This document shows, one piece after another, positions 18,231 through 26,896 of a stretch of DNA of 54,271 nt. Location of the stretch: NCBI GenBank assembly GCA_964460185.1, contig CAYWTM010000007.1:1-54271 (forward strand), read 5' to 3'. Each line of letters starts with the position of its first letter. The stretch's first letter is position 1. Below the pieces are notes generated by a model. That model saw only the letters and a list, made by a program, of their open reading frames with translations, was not told where the DNA came from and did not search any database. The position numbers were made by a program, and so were the translations under genes. Source of the DNA: JAVJPJ01 sp040217295 (lineage in GTDB: Bacteria; Pseudomonadota; Alphaproteobacteria; Rhodobacterales; Rhodobacteraceae).

Positions 18231-19556
18231 ATGATCAAAAATCCGGGGATGGGGATGCTGGATATCATTGTCAGACAAGGCCGTTTGCCAGACGGTCGTG
18301 GGCCGGTCGATATCGGCATCCGGGGCGACAGGATCGTCACGATCACGCCACGGATCGACGCCGAGGCGCGCGATGTCATCGACGCCTCCGGGCGCCTGGT
18401 CGCGCCACCGTTCACAGACCCGCATTTCCACATGGATGCGACGCTCAGCCTGGGATTGCCCCGTCTCAACGTCTCGGGCACGTTGCTGGAAGGCATAGCG
18501 CTTTGGGGCGAGTTGAAGCCGCTCTTGACGCCCGAAGCGGTCATGGAACGCGCCTTGCGGTATTGTGATCTGGCCGTGGCGCAGGGCCTGTTGTCGATTC
18601 GGTCCCATGTCGATGTCTGCGATGACAGGCTGACAGCGGTTGAGGCGTTGATCGAGGTGCGCAAACGCGTGGCGCCCTACATCGACCTGCAACTGGTCGC
18701 CTTTCCCCAGGACGGGCTTTATCGGTCGGCCACGGCCGAGGCGAACCTGTTGCGCGCCTTGGACAAGGGTGTGGACGTGGTGGGGGGCATCCCGCATTTC
18801 GAACGGACGATGGCCGATGGTGCAAGGTCGGTCACCCGTCTTTGCGAGATCGCTGCCGAACGGGACCTGATGCTCGACCTGCATTGCGACGAAAGCGACG
18901 ACCCGATGTCGCGCCATGTGGAAACCCTCGCAGCCGAGACGACTCGGCTGGGCCTGGGCGGGCGTGTGGTCGCCAGCCACGTCACCGCGATGCATTCCTA
19001 CGACAACTATTACGCCACGAAGCTGATCCCGCTGATCGCCGAGAGCGGTATGAACGTGGTTCCGAACCCGCTGATAAACATCACCTTGCAAGGTCGGTCA
19101 GACACCTATCCGCGCCGTCGCGGCCTGACCCGGGTGCCGGAGTTGCGCGCAGCGGGCGTCAACGTGGCTTTCGGGCAGGATTGCACGATGGACCCCTGGT
19201 ATTCCCTTGGATCGGGCGACATGCTCGAGGTTGCCCATATGGGGGTGCACGCGGTTCCCATGACCTCGCGCGAGGCGATGGCCTGGGCCTTTACCTCGGT
19301 CACGCAAAACGGCGCCCGCGCCATGGGACTGCCGGACCCCACGCTTCGCGAAGGCGGCCCGGCCAGCATGGTCGTCTTGCAGGCGCGCGACCCGATCGAG
19401 GCCGTGCGCCTCAAGGCGACGCGGCTTGCAGTGATCAAACACGGCAAGGTGCTGGCGCGTACCGCACCGCGCGTTGCCACCCTCGACCTTCCCGGCCGCC
19501 CCGGCATGATCGACCCGGCCGACTATGCGCCGCCGGCCCAAGATGAACAGACTTAA
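18231..19556 (+). CDS. Cytosine deaminase-like amidohydrolase
   Basis: 441 aa metal-dependent hydrolase of the CodA group. The HxH metal motif DPHFHMDA is at residues 63-70; SHVDVCDD, LHCDESDDP, SHVTAMHSYDN and FGQDCTMDPWY supply the remaining His and Asp ligands and the substrate loop typical of cytosine/isoguanine deaminases. The start could instead be 18249 or 18255, nearer a GGGG sequence. It sits 30 bases upstream of a BMP-type binding protein and so heads an operon for uptake and breakdown of a nitrogen heterocycle or nucleobase. Substrate by family knowledge is cytosine or a related base; not proven by the sequence. Confidence 0.83.
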   Translation: MIKNPGMGMLDIIVRQGRLPDGRGPVDIGIRGDRIVTITPRIDAEARDVIDASGRLVAPPFTDPHFHMDATLSLGLPRLNVSGTLLEGIALWGELKPLLTPEAVMERALRYCDLAVAQGLLSIRSHVDVCDDRLTAVEALIEVRKRVAPYIDLQLVAFPQDGLYRSATAEANLLRALDKGVDVVGGIPHFERTMADGARSVTRLCEIAAERDLMLDLHCDESDDPMSRHVETLAAETTRLGLGGRVVASHVTAMHSYDNYYATKLIPLIAESGMNVVPNPLINITLQGRSDTYPRRRGLTRVPELRAAGVNVAFGQDCTMDPWYSLGSGDMLEVAHMGVHAVPMTSREAMAWAFTSVTQNGARAMGLPDPTLREGGPASMVVLQARDPIEAVRLKATRLAVIKHGKVLARTAPRVATLDLPGRPGMIDPADYAPPAQDEQT

Positions 19557-19586
19557 CAAACTGCCAACACCAGAGAGGAAGCTTCC

Positions 19587-20570
19587 ATGAAACTAACCAC
19601 AACTCGCCGCCAACTGATGGTCGGGGCAGCCGCCACGCTGGCGCTGCCCGCCTATATCCGTGGCGCTCGCGCCCAGGGCGTCACCCGCGTCGCCGGTGTC
19701 CACATGTCGCCGGTCGAAAACGCCTGGAACAGCCGCATTCACCTGGCGTTTCAGGAGGCCGCGGCCTCGGGCCTGATCGAGTACGAATTCTCCGAAGGCG
19801 TGGCCCCGACCGATTATCCGCGCGCCATGCGCGAATATGCGGAAGGCGGCGCGCAACTGGTCTGGGGTGAATCCTATGCTGTTGAACGCGAAGCGCGCGA
19901 AGTCGCGGGCGACTATCCCGAAACGGCGTTCCTGATGGGATCCTCCGGTGGGCCGGAAGGCGACAATTTCGGCGTTTTCGGAACGCGCAACCACGAAGCC
20001 GCCTACCTGGCCGGGATGTTGGCGGGCAGAATGTCGGACTCCAATGTGTTCGGCTCTGTCGGCGGCTACCCGATCCCCGAGGTCAACCTGCTGATCAACG
20101 CCTTCCGCATGGGGGTCAGCGAAGTGAACCCGGACGCGACCTTCCTCAACGGCTTTATCGGTGCCTGGTTTGACCCGGCCCGCGCGAAAGAGGCCGCGAT
20201 GGCGCAGATCGATGCGGGCGCAGACATCCTCTTCGGGGAACGGATCGGCACCGCCGATGCCGCGGAAGAACGGGGCGTCAAGGCCATCGGATCGCTGATC
20301 GACTATACGCCGCGCTATCCCGGTACCGTGTTCGCCAATGCGATCTGGAACTATGGTCCCACCATCGAGGCCATCGTCGCTGATATTCAGGCCGGCACCC
20401 CGGTCGGGCGGGATTATACCGAGTATTCCTTCATGGCCTATGGCGGCAACGAGTTGATCTATGTGGCCGATGAAGTGCCAGCCGACGCGGTTGCGCCGAT
20501 GCTGGCCAAGCAAGCAGCGATCGAGGCGGGTGAGTGGGACGTTCCCATCGACAACGATGAGCCGGCCTGA
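19587..20570 (+). CDS. BMP-family ABC transporter substrate-binding protein
   Basis: 327 aa periplasmic binding protein of the BmpA/PnrA group, whose known members bind nucleosides or related compounds. The N terminus TTTRRQLMVGAAATLALPA is a Tat-type signal with twin Arg, cleaved near ARAQG; no lipobox Cys is visible. The mature region contains GVHMSPVENAWNSR and FGTRNHEAAYLAGMLAG, typical of the family. A good site (GAGAGGAA) precedes the ATG. It supplies the ABC importer encoded three genes downstream. Confidence 0.9.
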   Translation: MKLTTTRRQLMVGAAATLALPAYIRGARAQGVTRVAGVHMSPVENAWNSRIHLAFQEAAASGLIEYEFSEGVAPTDYPRAMREYAEGGAQLVWGESYAVEREAREVAGDYPETAFLMGSSGGPEGDNFGVFGTRNHEAAYLAGMLAGRMSDSNVFGSVGGYPIPEVNLLINAFRMGVSEVNPDATFLNGFIGAWFDPARAKEAAMAQIDAGADILFGERIGTADAAEERGVKAIGSLIDYTPRYPGTVFANAIWNYGPTIEAIVADIQAGTPVGRDYTEYSFMAYGGNELIYVADEVPADAVAPMLAKQAAIEAGEWDVPIDNDEPA

Positions 20571-20583
20571 CGGGCGCTGAGCC

Positions 20584-21954
20584 ATGCCTGATGCCACGGC
20601 CCTTGCCGCCGCCATCTCCGACGGGCGCACCAGCGCGCGTGCGGTGATGGAGGCGAGCCTCGCGGCATGCCAAACCCATGCCGGGTTGGGGGCCGTGGTC
20701 TTTCTTGACGAGGCGTTGGCACGTGCGGAGGCTAGCGCAGCCGATGCCGATGCCGATGCCGTGGCAGCAGGGAGACGTGCACCGTTCCACGGTGTGCCTT
20801 TCCTGGCAAAAGATCTGGGGTCGGCGGCCAAGGGGCTGCCAGCTGCCGCAGGTGCGGCGGCGCTGCGTTCGCAGGCTGTCCTACCCATGCAGGACAGCCA
20901 CCTCTTTTCCGCCTTTCGCCATGCCGGGCTGATCCCGTTCGGTCTGACCGCGACGCCGCCTTTCGGCCTTGCGCTGGACAGCGCGCCCGAGGGTCTTTTG
21001 CCTGGCCGCAACCCCTGGGATCCGTCGTTGACCCCTGGCGGGTCGTCCGGCGGGGCCGCCGTCGCAGTGGCCGCCGGTCTTGTCGCCATTGCCCATGCCA
21101 CGGACGCCGCCGGGTCGATCCGGGTGCCCGCGGCCTGTTGCGGGCTTGTCGGGCTGAAACCGTCGCGCGGGGCTGTGCCCGGTGGCCCGGACTTCGACAA
21201 TCACCTGATGGGGATCGCGTCCGAACTTGTGCTGGCCCGCTCTGTCCGCGACGTGCGCGCGGCCTTTGCCGCCGTCCGGTTGCCGGTGTCGCCGGTTGCC
21301 ATGCCGGGCAATCCGCGCGTTGCACTGGTGCTGCCCGATCGCTGCGATGCCGCCCAGACCACGGCCGCCCATGGCGCAGCCGGCGCCCTGACCGAAGCCG
21401 GCTGCACCATTCAAGAGATCGCCGCCCCCGACGACATGGGGGCCGAGGCCCATGCCATCGCCAGGCTGATCCTGTCGGTGTCCCTTGCCGAATGGCTGGC
21501 CGCGCTTGCGATACCCGGCGACAAGGTGCCCCCGCTCGTGGCGGCGCTGGCCGCCGAGGGGCGCGAGACGTCGGCAACTGGCCTGTTTGCCGCCACCCGC
21601 CGCATGGCCCGCCTTTCGGATCGCGCGGGCGCCATGTTCCACCGCTTCGATGCCGTTTTGTGCCCGGTTCTGTCATCAGCCCCGCCGCCCTTGGGGGCGT
21701 TCGGGCTTGGCCATTCCGACACCGATGCCCATTTCGCCAAGATGGAGGCCTTTGCCCCCAATGCCGCGCTCGCCAATGTCGCGGGCCTGCCAGCGATTGC
21801 GCTGCCGTTCGGGATGCAGGGTAGCCTGCCCGTCGGCGTGCAGCTTTGGGGACCACCCGGCGCGGATCTGGCATTGTGCCATCTCGCGGCATTGATAGAA
21901 GCCCGCGCACCGATGCTCGAATATCCCTTTCCCATCGCAGGATTGCCCGCATGA
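20584..21954 (+). CDS. Amidase signature family hydrolase
   Basis: 456 aa. The Ser-cisSer-Lys triad is visible: Lys76 in PFLAKDLGS, Ser154/155 in TPGGSSGGAAVAVAAG and nucleophile Ser178 in DAAGSIRVPA. Such enzymes hydrolyse carbon-nitrogen amide bonds, for example in ring-opened nucleobases, carbamoyl compounds or aryl amides. It lies between the binding protein and the ABC ATPase and overlaps the ATPase start by ATGA, so it belongs to the transport operon and probably acts on the imported compound. The Ala/Asp-rich stretch at 50-62 is a local low-complexity loop. Related to AtzF/allophanate-hydrolase and GatA-type enzymes but clearly not GatA, as no gatB/C are here. Confidence 0.88.
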   Translation: MPDATALAAAISDGRTSARAVMEASLAACQTHAGLGAVVFLDEALARAEASAADADADAVAAGRRAPFHGVPFLAKDLGSAAKGLPAAAGAAALRSQAVLPMQDSHLFSAFRHAGLIPFGLTATPPFGLALDSAPEGLLPGRNPWDPSLTPGGSSGGAAVAVAAGLVAIAHATDAAGSIRVPAACCGLVGLKPSRGAVPGGPDFDNHLMGIASELVLARSVRDVRAAFAAVRLPVSPVAMPGNPRVALVLPDRCDAAQTTAAHGAAGALTEAGCTIQEIAAPDDMGAEAHAIARLILSVSLAEWLAALAIPGDKVPPLVAALAAEGRETSATGLFAATRRMARLSDRAGAMFHRFDAVLCPVLSSAPPPLGAFGLGHSDTDAHFAKMEAFAPNAALANVAGLPAIALPFGMQGSLPVGVQLWGPPGADLALCHLAALIEARAPMLEYPFPIAGLPA

Positions 21955-23471
21955 CCCCGGTTCTCGAGCTTCAGGACATCACCAAACGCTTTGGCACCCT
22001 GACCGCCAATGACGATGTGACCCTGACGCTGGGGCAGGGGGAAATCCTTGCCCTTCTGGGCGAAAATGGCGCGGGCAAGACCACGTTGATGAACATCCTG
22101 TTCGGCCACTACGCCGCGGACGAGGGGACGGTGCGGGTCTTCGGCAAGGAATTGCCGTCGGGCAAACCCCGCGCGGCGATCGAGGCCGGGGTTGGCATGG
22201 TTCACCAGCATTTCACGCTGGCCGGCAATCTGACCGTGCTGGAAAATGTCATGCTCGGATCGGAATCCCTGTTGTCGCCAAGCTCCGCCCGCGCGGCCGC
22301 GCGCAAGAAGTTGATGCAGATCTCCGACAGGTTCGGCCTTCCGGTGACGCCCGAGGCCCGGATTGCCGAACTGTCGGTCGGGGAACGCCAACGGGTCGAG
22401 ATCCTCAAGGCGCTCTACCGCGACGCGCGCATCCTGATCCTGGATGAACCCACCGCCGTTCTGGCCCGGCCCGAGGCGCAACGCCTGTTCGAGACCCTGC
22501 GCGACATGACCAGGGAAGGTCTCTCGTTGATCTTCATCAGCCACAAGCTGCACGAGGTCATGGCGGCCTCGGACCGCGTGGCGGTGCTGAGGGGAGGGCG
22601 GATGGTGGCCGAACGCAAGACCGCCGATACCAGCCCCGAGGAACTGGCCGAACTGATGGTCGGCCGCAAGGTGGAACGGCCGGTGCGGCAAGGCCACGAG
22701 ATCGGCGCGCCCGTGTTGATCGCCGAAAAGGTGCGGGTCGAGGAAAAGGGCGAGGCACGGTTGGACGACGTGTCATTTGCCGTGCATGAGGGCGAGATCC
22801 TCGGGATCGTCGGGGTGTCGGGCAATGGACAGGCGGCCTTGGGCGGGCTGCTGTCAGGGCTGACCACGCCGGTGTCCGGCGCGCTGACACTGGCCGGGCA
22901 GGATGTGGGCCCATTGGGGCCGCGCGGCATGATCCGGGCCGGGGCGGGCCGGGTGCCCGAAGACCGCCATGCCGAGGGGGCCGTGGGCGAACTGGCCGTG
23001 TGGGAGAACGCGGTTCTCGAGCGGCTTCGCAGCCCGGATTTCTCGCGCAGGGGGTTCGTGCGGCAGGCGGCCTGCAAAGCCTACGCCGCCGAATTGATCG
23101 CCCGTTTCGACATCCGCGGTGCCACCCCCGACACGCGGACACGGCTCTTGTCGGGGGGCAACATGCAAAAACTGATCCTGGGGCGCTGCTTGTCGATCGG
23201 CCCGCGGTTCGTGCTGGCCAACCAACCGACCCGAGGGCTCGACGAAGGCGCCATCGCGGCGGTTCATGCCGAATTGCTCGCCGCGCGGGCCGAGGGCGCC
23301 GCGATCTTGCTGATCTCCGAGGAACTGGAGGAGGCCGTCGCGCTGTCCGACCGTATTCAGGCCATCGTGAAGGGCCGCCTGTCGCAGCCAGTCCCGGCCC
23401 ATGACGCGGATGCGCGCAAGCTGGGCCTGATGATGGCCGGTGTGTGGAAGGAAGACGATCATGCGGCTTGA
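21951..23471 (+). CDS. ABC transporter ATP-binding protein (two-domain, BMP/nucleoside type)
   Basis: 506 aa with two ABC domains in tandem, like YufO/NupO and RbsA. The first has Walker A GENGAGKTT, signature ELSVGERQRVEILKAL and Walker B ARILILDEPTAVL. The second has a degenerate Walker A (GVSGNGQAALGG, lacking the Lys), but an intact LSGGNMQKLILGRCLS signature; one weakened site is usual in this group. The ATG at 21951 overlaps the amidase stop; an in-frame ATG at 21846 lies inside the amidase gene and is rejected. It energises uptake through the two permeases that follow. Confidence 0.94.
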   Translation: MTPVLELQDITKRFGTLTANDDVTLTLGQGEILALLGENGAGKTTLMNILFGHYAADEGTVRVFGKELPSGKPRAAIEAGVGMVHQHFTLAGNLTVLENVMLGSESLLSPSSARAAARKKLMQISDRFGLPVTPEARIAELSVGERQRVEILKALYRDARILILDEPTAVLARPEAQRLFETLRDMTREGLSLIFISHKLHEVMAASDRVAVLRGGRMVAERKTADTSPEELAELMVGRKVERPVRQGHEIGAPVLIAEKVRVEEKGEARLDDVSFAVHEGEILGIVGVSGNGQAALGGLLSGLTTPVSGALTLAGQDVGPLGPRGMIRAGAGRVPEDRHAEGAVGELAVWENAVLERLRSPDFSRRGFVRQAACKAYAAELIARFDIRGATPDTRTRLLSGGNMQKLILGRCLSIGPRFVLANQPTRGLDEGAIAAVHAELLAARAEGAAILLISEELEEAVALSDRIQAIVKGRLSQPVPAHDADARKLGLMMAGVWKEDDHAA

Positions 23472-24504
23472 ACGGCGCGCCCATGTGCCACTTTACCTTG
23501 TCGTCGTCGCGCCGTTGGCGGCGGTGGCGGTGGCTTTGATCCTCGCCGGGGCTCTGATCGCGGCGGCAGGGGTGAGCCCTGCGACCGCCTATGCCGAGAT
23601 GCTTCGCGGCGCGCTTGGGTCGCGGCTGTCGGTGACCGAGATGCTGACCCGCGCGACGCCTTTGATCCTGACGGGTCTGGCCGCCGCGGTCGCCTTTCGC
23701 GCACGTCTGTGGAATATCGGCGGCGAAGGACAATTCTTCGTCGGCGCACTGGTCACCGCGTGGGTCGGTCATTCCCTTGCCCTTCCCGGCCCCGTTGGAA
23801 TCCCGGTTCTGATGGCGCTGGGCATGGCCTCGGGGGCTTTGCTGCTGGCGGGACCGGCCTATTTGCGCCTGCGCTTCAGCGTTGATGAAGTGGTGACCAC
23901 GCTGCTGCTGAATTTCATCGTGATCTTGTTCGTGGGTCTGATGATCGAAGGCCCGCTACGCGATCCGCTGGCCTTTGGCTGGCCGTCCTCGGTGCCGGTG
24001 GACGGCGATTTCAGGCTGCCCGACCTGGTCGCGCGCACACGACTTCACATCGGGTTCCTGGTTGCGATTGTGGCGGCCGGGGCCGTCTGGCTGATCCTTG
24101 CGCGCACGGTCTTTGGCGCGGAAACACGCGCAGCGGGGCTGAACGCGTCGGCGGCGGCCTTTGCCGGCATTTCGCTGCCACGGACGCTGATGGGCGTGGC
24201 GTTGCTGTCTGGTGCGTTGGCGGGGTTGGCCGGATCGGTGGAAGTCCTGGGCGTCACCGCCGGCGTCACCACCACCATGTCCCCCGGTTTCGGCTACGCG
24301 GGCATCGTGGTGGCCATGCTGGCCGCACTTCACCCGGCCGGCGTGGTGGCCGCCGCGATCTTTGTGGCCACCGTTTTTGTCGGGGCCGACGCCATGAGCC
24401 GCGCGACCGGAGTTCCCAGCTTCATCGCCGACGTCATCGTGGCGCTCTGCCTGCTCACCATGTTGGTGGCTCTCTTGTTCACAACCTACCGGGTGCGGCG
24501 ATGA
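23461..24504 (+). CDS. ABC transporter permease (BPD_transp_2 family), subunit 1
   Basis: 347 aa, about 8-10 membrane helices, of the branched-chain/ribose/BMP permease family. The cytoplasmic loop AAAVAFRARLWNIGGEGQFF and FSVDEVVTTLLLNF are typical of the first permease of nucleoside-type importers. Start ATG 23461 overlaps the ATPase gene by 11 bases; the earlier start at 23440 is less likely. It pairs with the next gene to form the membrane channel. Confidence 0.92.
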   Translation: MRLERRAHVPLYLVVVAPLAAVAVALILAGALIAAAGVSPATAYAEMLRGALGSRLSVTEMLTRATPLILTGLAAAVAFRARLWNIGGEGQFFVGALVTAWVGHSLALPGPVGIPVLMALGMASGALLLAGPAYLRLRFSVDEVVTTLLLNFIVILFVGLMIEGPLRDPLAFGWPSSVPVDGDFRLPDLVARTRLHIGFLVAIVAAGAVWLILARTVFGAETRAAGLNASAAAFAGISLPRTLMGVALLSGALAGLAGSVEVLGVTAGVTTTMSPGFGYAGIVVAMLAALHPAGVVAAAIFVATVFVGADAMSRATGVPSFIADVIVALCLLTMLVALLFTTYRVRR

Positions 24505-25442
24505 TGGATGCTTTGGACCTTTTGCTGAACACCAACCTCTGGGCCGCCGTCCTGCGCATTGCGACGCCGCTGATCTTTGGGGTTCTGGGCGCATTGCTGT
24601 GCGAGCGATCGGGCGTTCTGAACCTCGGGATCGAGGGGATCATGACGATGGGGGCCATGACCGGGTGGCTGACGGTCTACATGGGTGGCGATCTTTGGAC
24701 CGGGTTGCTGGTTGCGGCCATGTGCGGTGGGTTGATGGGGCTCTTGCATGCCATGCTGACCGTCCCGCTCGGCCTGTCGCAGCATGTCTCGGGGCTTGGC
24801 ATCACGCTCTTCGCCTCGGCGCTGTCGTATTACCTGTATCGGCTGATCGTGACGGTCGGAGATCTGCCGCCCACGATCGAGCCCTTTCGCCCTCTCGATA
24901 TCCCGATCCTGTCCGACATCCCCGTTCTGGGGCCGATCCTGTTTTCCCAGACCATGCCGACCTACCTTGCGCTGCTGAGCGTCGTGGTGATGGCCTATGT
25001 GCTTGCGCGCACGCCACTTGGGCTGGCCATTCGCATGACCGGGGAAAATCCCCACGCGGTCGAGGCGCAGGGCCTCAACCCGATCCGCATCCGCATCGGG
25101 GCGGTGGTGGCGGGGTCGGCGCTGATGGCGGTCGGCGGTGCGTTCCTGACCACGGCCGCGTTCAACAGCTTCTTTCCCGAAATGGTGCAGGGACGGGGCT
25201 GGATCTGCATCGCGCTGGTCGTTTTCGCCTCGTGGCGACCGGGCAAGGCGCTGCTTGGCGCGCTCCTTTTTGCCTTCTTCGACGCCTACCAGTTGCGCCT
25301 GCAGACCGTGGTCGAGGGCGTTCCCTACCAGTTGTTCCTGATGGCGCCCTATGTTCTGTCGATCGCGGCCCTGATCCTGGTTGCGCGTCGCGCCCAGGTT
25401 CCCGAAGCGCTCATGACCCCCTACCGGCGCGGCGAACGCTAG
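24501..25442 (+). CDS. ABC transporter permease (BPD_transp_2 family), subunit 2
   Basis: 313 aa with about 8-9 helices. The coupling region GALLCERSGVLNLGIEGIMT and ARTPLGLAIRMTGENPHAVE is the standard signature of the second permease in BMP-type importers. It overlaps subunit 1 by ATGA. Its TAG stop shares the tetranucleotide CTAG with the stop codon of the convergent acyl carrier protein gene. Confidence 0.92.
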   Translation: MMDALDLLLNTNLWAAVLRIATPLIFGVLGALLCERSGVLNLGIEGIMTMGAMTGWLTVYMGGDLWTGLLVAAMCGGLMGLLHAMLTVPLGLSQHVSGLGITLFASALSYYLYRLIVTVGDLPPTIEPFRPLDIPILSDIPVLGPILFSQTMPTYLALLSVVVMAYVLARTPLGLAIRMTGENPHAVEAQGLNPIRIRIGAVVAGSALMAVGGAFLTTAAFNSFFPEMVQGRGWICIALVVFASWRPGKALLGALLFAFFDAYQLRLQTVVEGVPYQLFLMAPYVLSIAALILVARRAQVPEALMTPYRRGER

Positions 25443-25693
25443 GCACCCGCCGCCACCTTGCGGGCAAGATATGCGGACGCAAGGCGCGGGGTTGCGATCT
25501 CGACATACTGTGCCTCGGGGATATCGATACCCAGGCGATCATGAAGCGCCACGACCAGGTTCAGCACGTCCATGGAATCGAGCCCAAGGTCGTCCTGGAT
25601 ATGGTCGTCATCCCCGACCGTGGCAGGGTCGATATCGGGAGCGACGCGTGTGAGTTCCTCGAGAAAGGCGGCTCGGAAATCCGTCTGTGTCAT
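25439..25693 (-). CDS. Acyl carrier protein
   Basis: 84 aa, acidic, with the phosphopantetheine site LGLDSMDVLNL (Ser40) in the usual place at the start of helix 2. It is last in the minus-strand operon Acs-E1-E2-ACP and overlaps the E2 gene by ATGA, so translation is coupled. A dedicated ACP beside a 2-oxoacid dehydrogenase is uncommon: it could accept an acyl group from the E2 lipoyl arm, or be part of lipoylation chemistry. It differs from the housekeeping AcpP in its neighbours and tail; no fatty acid synthesis gene is nearby. Confidence 0.9.
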   Translation of the reverse strand: MTQTDFRAAFLEELTRVAPDIDPATVGDDDHIQDDLGLDSMDVLNLVVALHDRLGIDIPEAQYVEIATPRLASAYLARKVAAGA

Positions 25694-26895
25694 AGCGCCT
25701 CCGGGCGTTGCAGAAGTGTTTCGAATTCGGTGATGAAGCGGGATATCTGTCGGCCATCGGCGACCCTGTGATCTGCCGAGACGCAGACCGTGACCACAGA
25801 TCTGGGCACAACCGTCCCATCAACGACCCAGGGCCGTGTTTGAGGTGCCCCCAGACCGACAAGCGCAACCTGCGGTGGAAAGATGATGCCGGTCATCATG
25901 TCGCAACCGCTTTCGCCCAACGCCGAGACGGTGATCGTGCCTCCGGTCATTTCGGAACCTTTGAGCCGCCCGGCGCGGGCACGGGTCACAAGGTCGCGTA
26001 TGCCAGCCATCGTTTCTGTCAATGTCATGGCCGGGGCGTCCATCAGCGCGGGAGCCACAAGCCCGCCCCCTCTGAGCGCCACGGCGACGCCGGGATTGAC
26101 CATATCCGATGCATGAAACCCGTCCGCAAGGTAGTGACCGTTCAGGTCCTTCGAGTCCCGTGCCGCAAGTGCCGTTGCACGCACGAAGAGCGCGCCGAGC
26201 AAGATACGTTCTTGCGGGGGCTTTTCGCGGTTGTGCGCGGCCAGCCAATCGATCGCCCGCTGCAGATCGATCGTATGTGACAGGTAGACATGTGGGATCG
26301 TTTCCTTGGACCTTGTCATTGCGGCGGCAATGGCTTTGCGCATCTCGGTCATGGGTGAACCGGCGGGCGACGGTTGCGGTTCGCGACGCCCGCCGGGTCC
26401 CGTGCGCTCGATGTCGGACAAGACGATCACCCCGTTCGGACCGCTGCCCTCGATGGATGCCAGATCCACCCCCAGTTCCCTGGCTCGGAGCCGCGCGGCA
26501 GGAGATGCGGCGGCCCCACCCTGGGATGGCGGAACCGTGGTCGCCGGCGGTACAGAAGGGCGCGGGGACGCAACCGGGGTTGTGGTCGCAAGGGGGGCTG
26601 GCCCGGATGCTGCCTGCGGTTCATGCGTTCGGGCGGCGTCGTCGGACGGGGCCGCCTCACCCTCGGCCAGAATGATCGCCATGGGCGCGCCCACGGGCAG
26701 GTCATCCCCAAGTGCGGCTTCCAGCCGATGGACGATACCCTCTTCGAAAATCTCGATCTCGATCGCGCCTTTCTGGGTTTCGATGACCGCGACCGTATCG
26801 CCACGGTGCACCCTGGAACCCGGAGCGATCAACCATTCGACCAAGGTCCCGGTTTCCATATCGGCGCCCAGAGACGGCATTGTGAAAACCCCCAT
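25690..26895 (-). CDS. 2-oxoacid dehydrogenase E2 component (dihydrolipoamide acyltransferase)
   Basis: 401 aa. A single lipoyl domain (1-75) carries Lys42 in VIETQKGAIEIEIFEEG. A Pro/Ala-rich linker follows, then the E1/E3-binding domain around 130-165 (ASPAARLRARELGVDLASI, GSGPNGVIVLSDI) and the catalytic domain from about 180, with active-site His376 and Asp380 in SADHRVADG. It starts 1 base after the E1 stop. This is the core of an acyl-CoA-forming complex of the pyruvate or acetoin dehydrogenase type. E3 is not encoded here, so a shared Lpd from elsewhere is expected. Confidence 0.92.
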   Translation of the reverse strand: MGVFTMPSLGADMETGTLVEWLIAPGSRVHRGDTVAVIETQKGAIEIEIFEEGIVHRLEAALGDDLPVGAPMAIILAEGEAAPSDDAARTHEPQAASGPAPLATTTPVASPRPSVPPATTVPPSQGGAAASPAARLRARELGVDLASIEGSGPNGVIVLSDIERTGPGGRREPQPSPAGSPMTEMRKAIAAAMTRSKETIPHVYLSHTIDLQRAIDWLAAHNREKPPQERILLGALFVRATALAARDSKDLNGHYLADGFHASDMVNPGVAVALRGGGLVAPALMDAPAMTLTETMAGIRDLVTRARAGRLKGSEMTGGTITVSALGESGCDMMTGIIFPPQVALVGLGAPQTRPWVVDGTVVPRSVVTVCVSADHRVADGRQISRFITEFETLLQRPEAL

Positions 26896-26896
26896 C

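Noticed and set aside
19593..21200. 535-codon minus-strand ORF
   Set aside because: Antisense to the BMP binding protein and the amidase, both with clear motifs.
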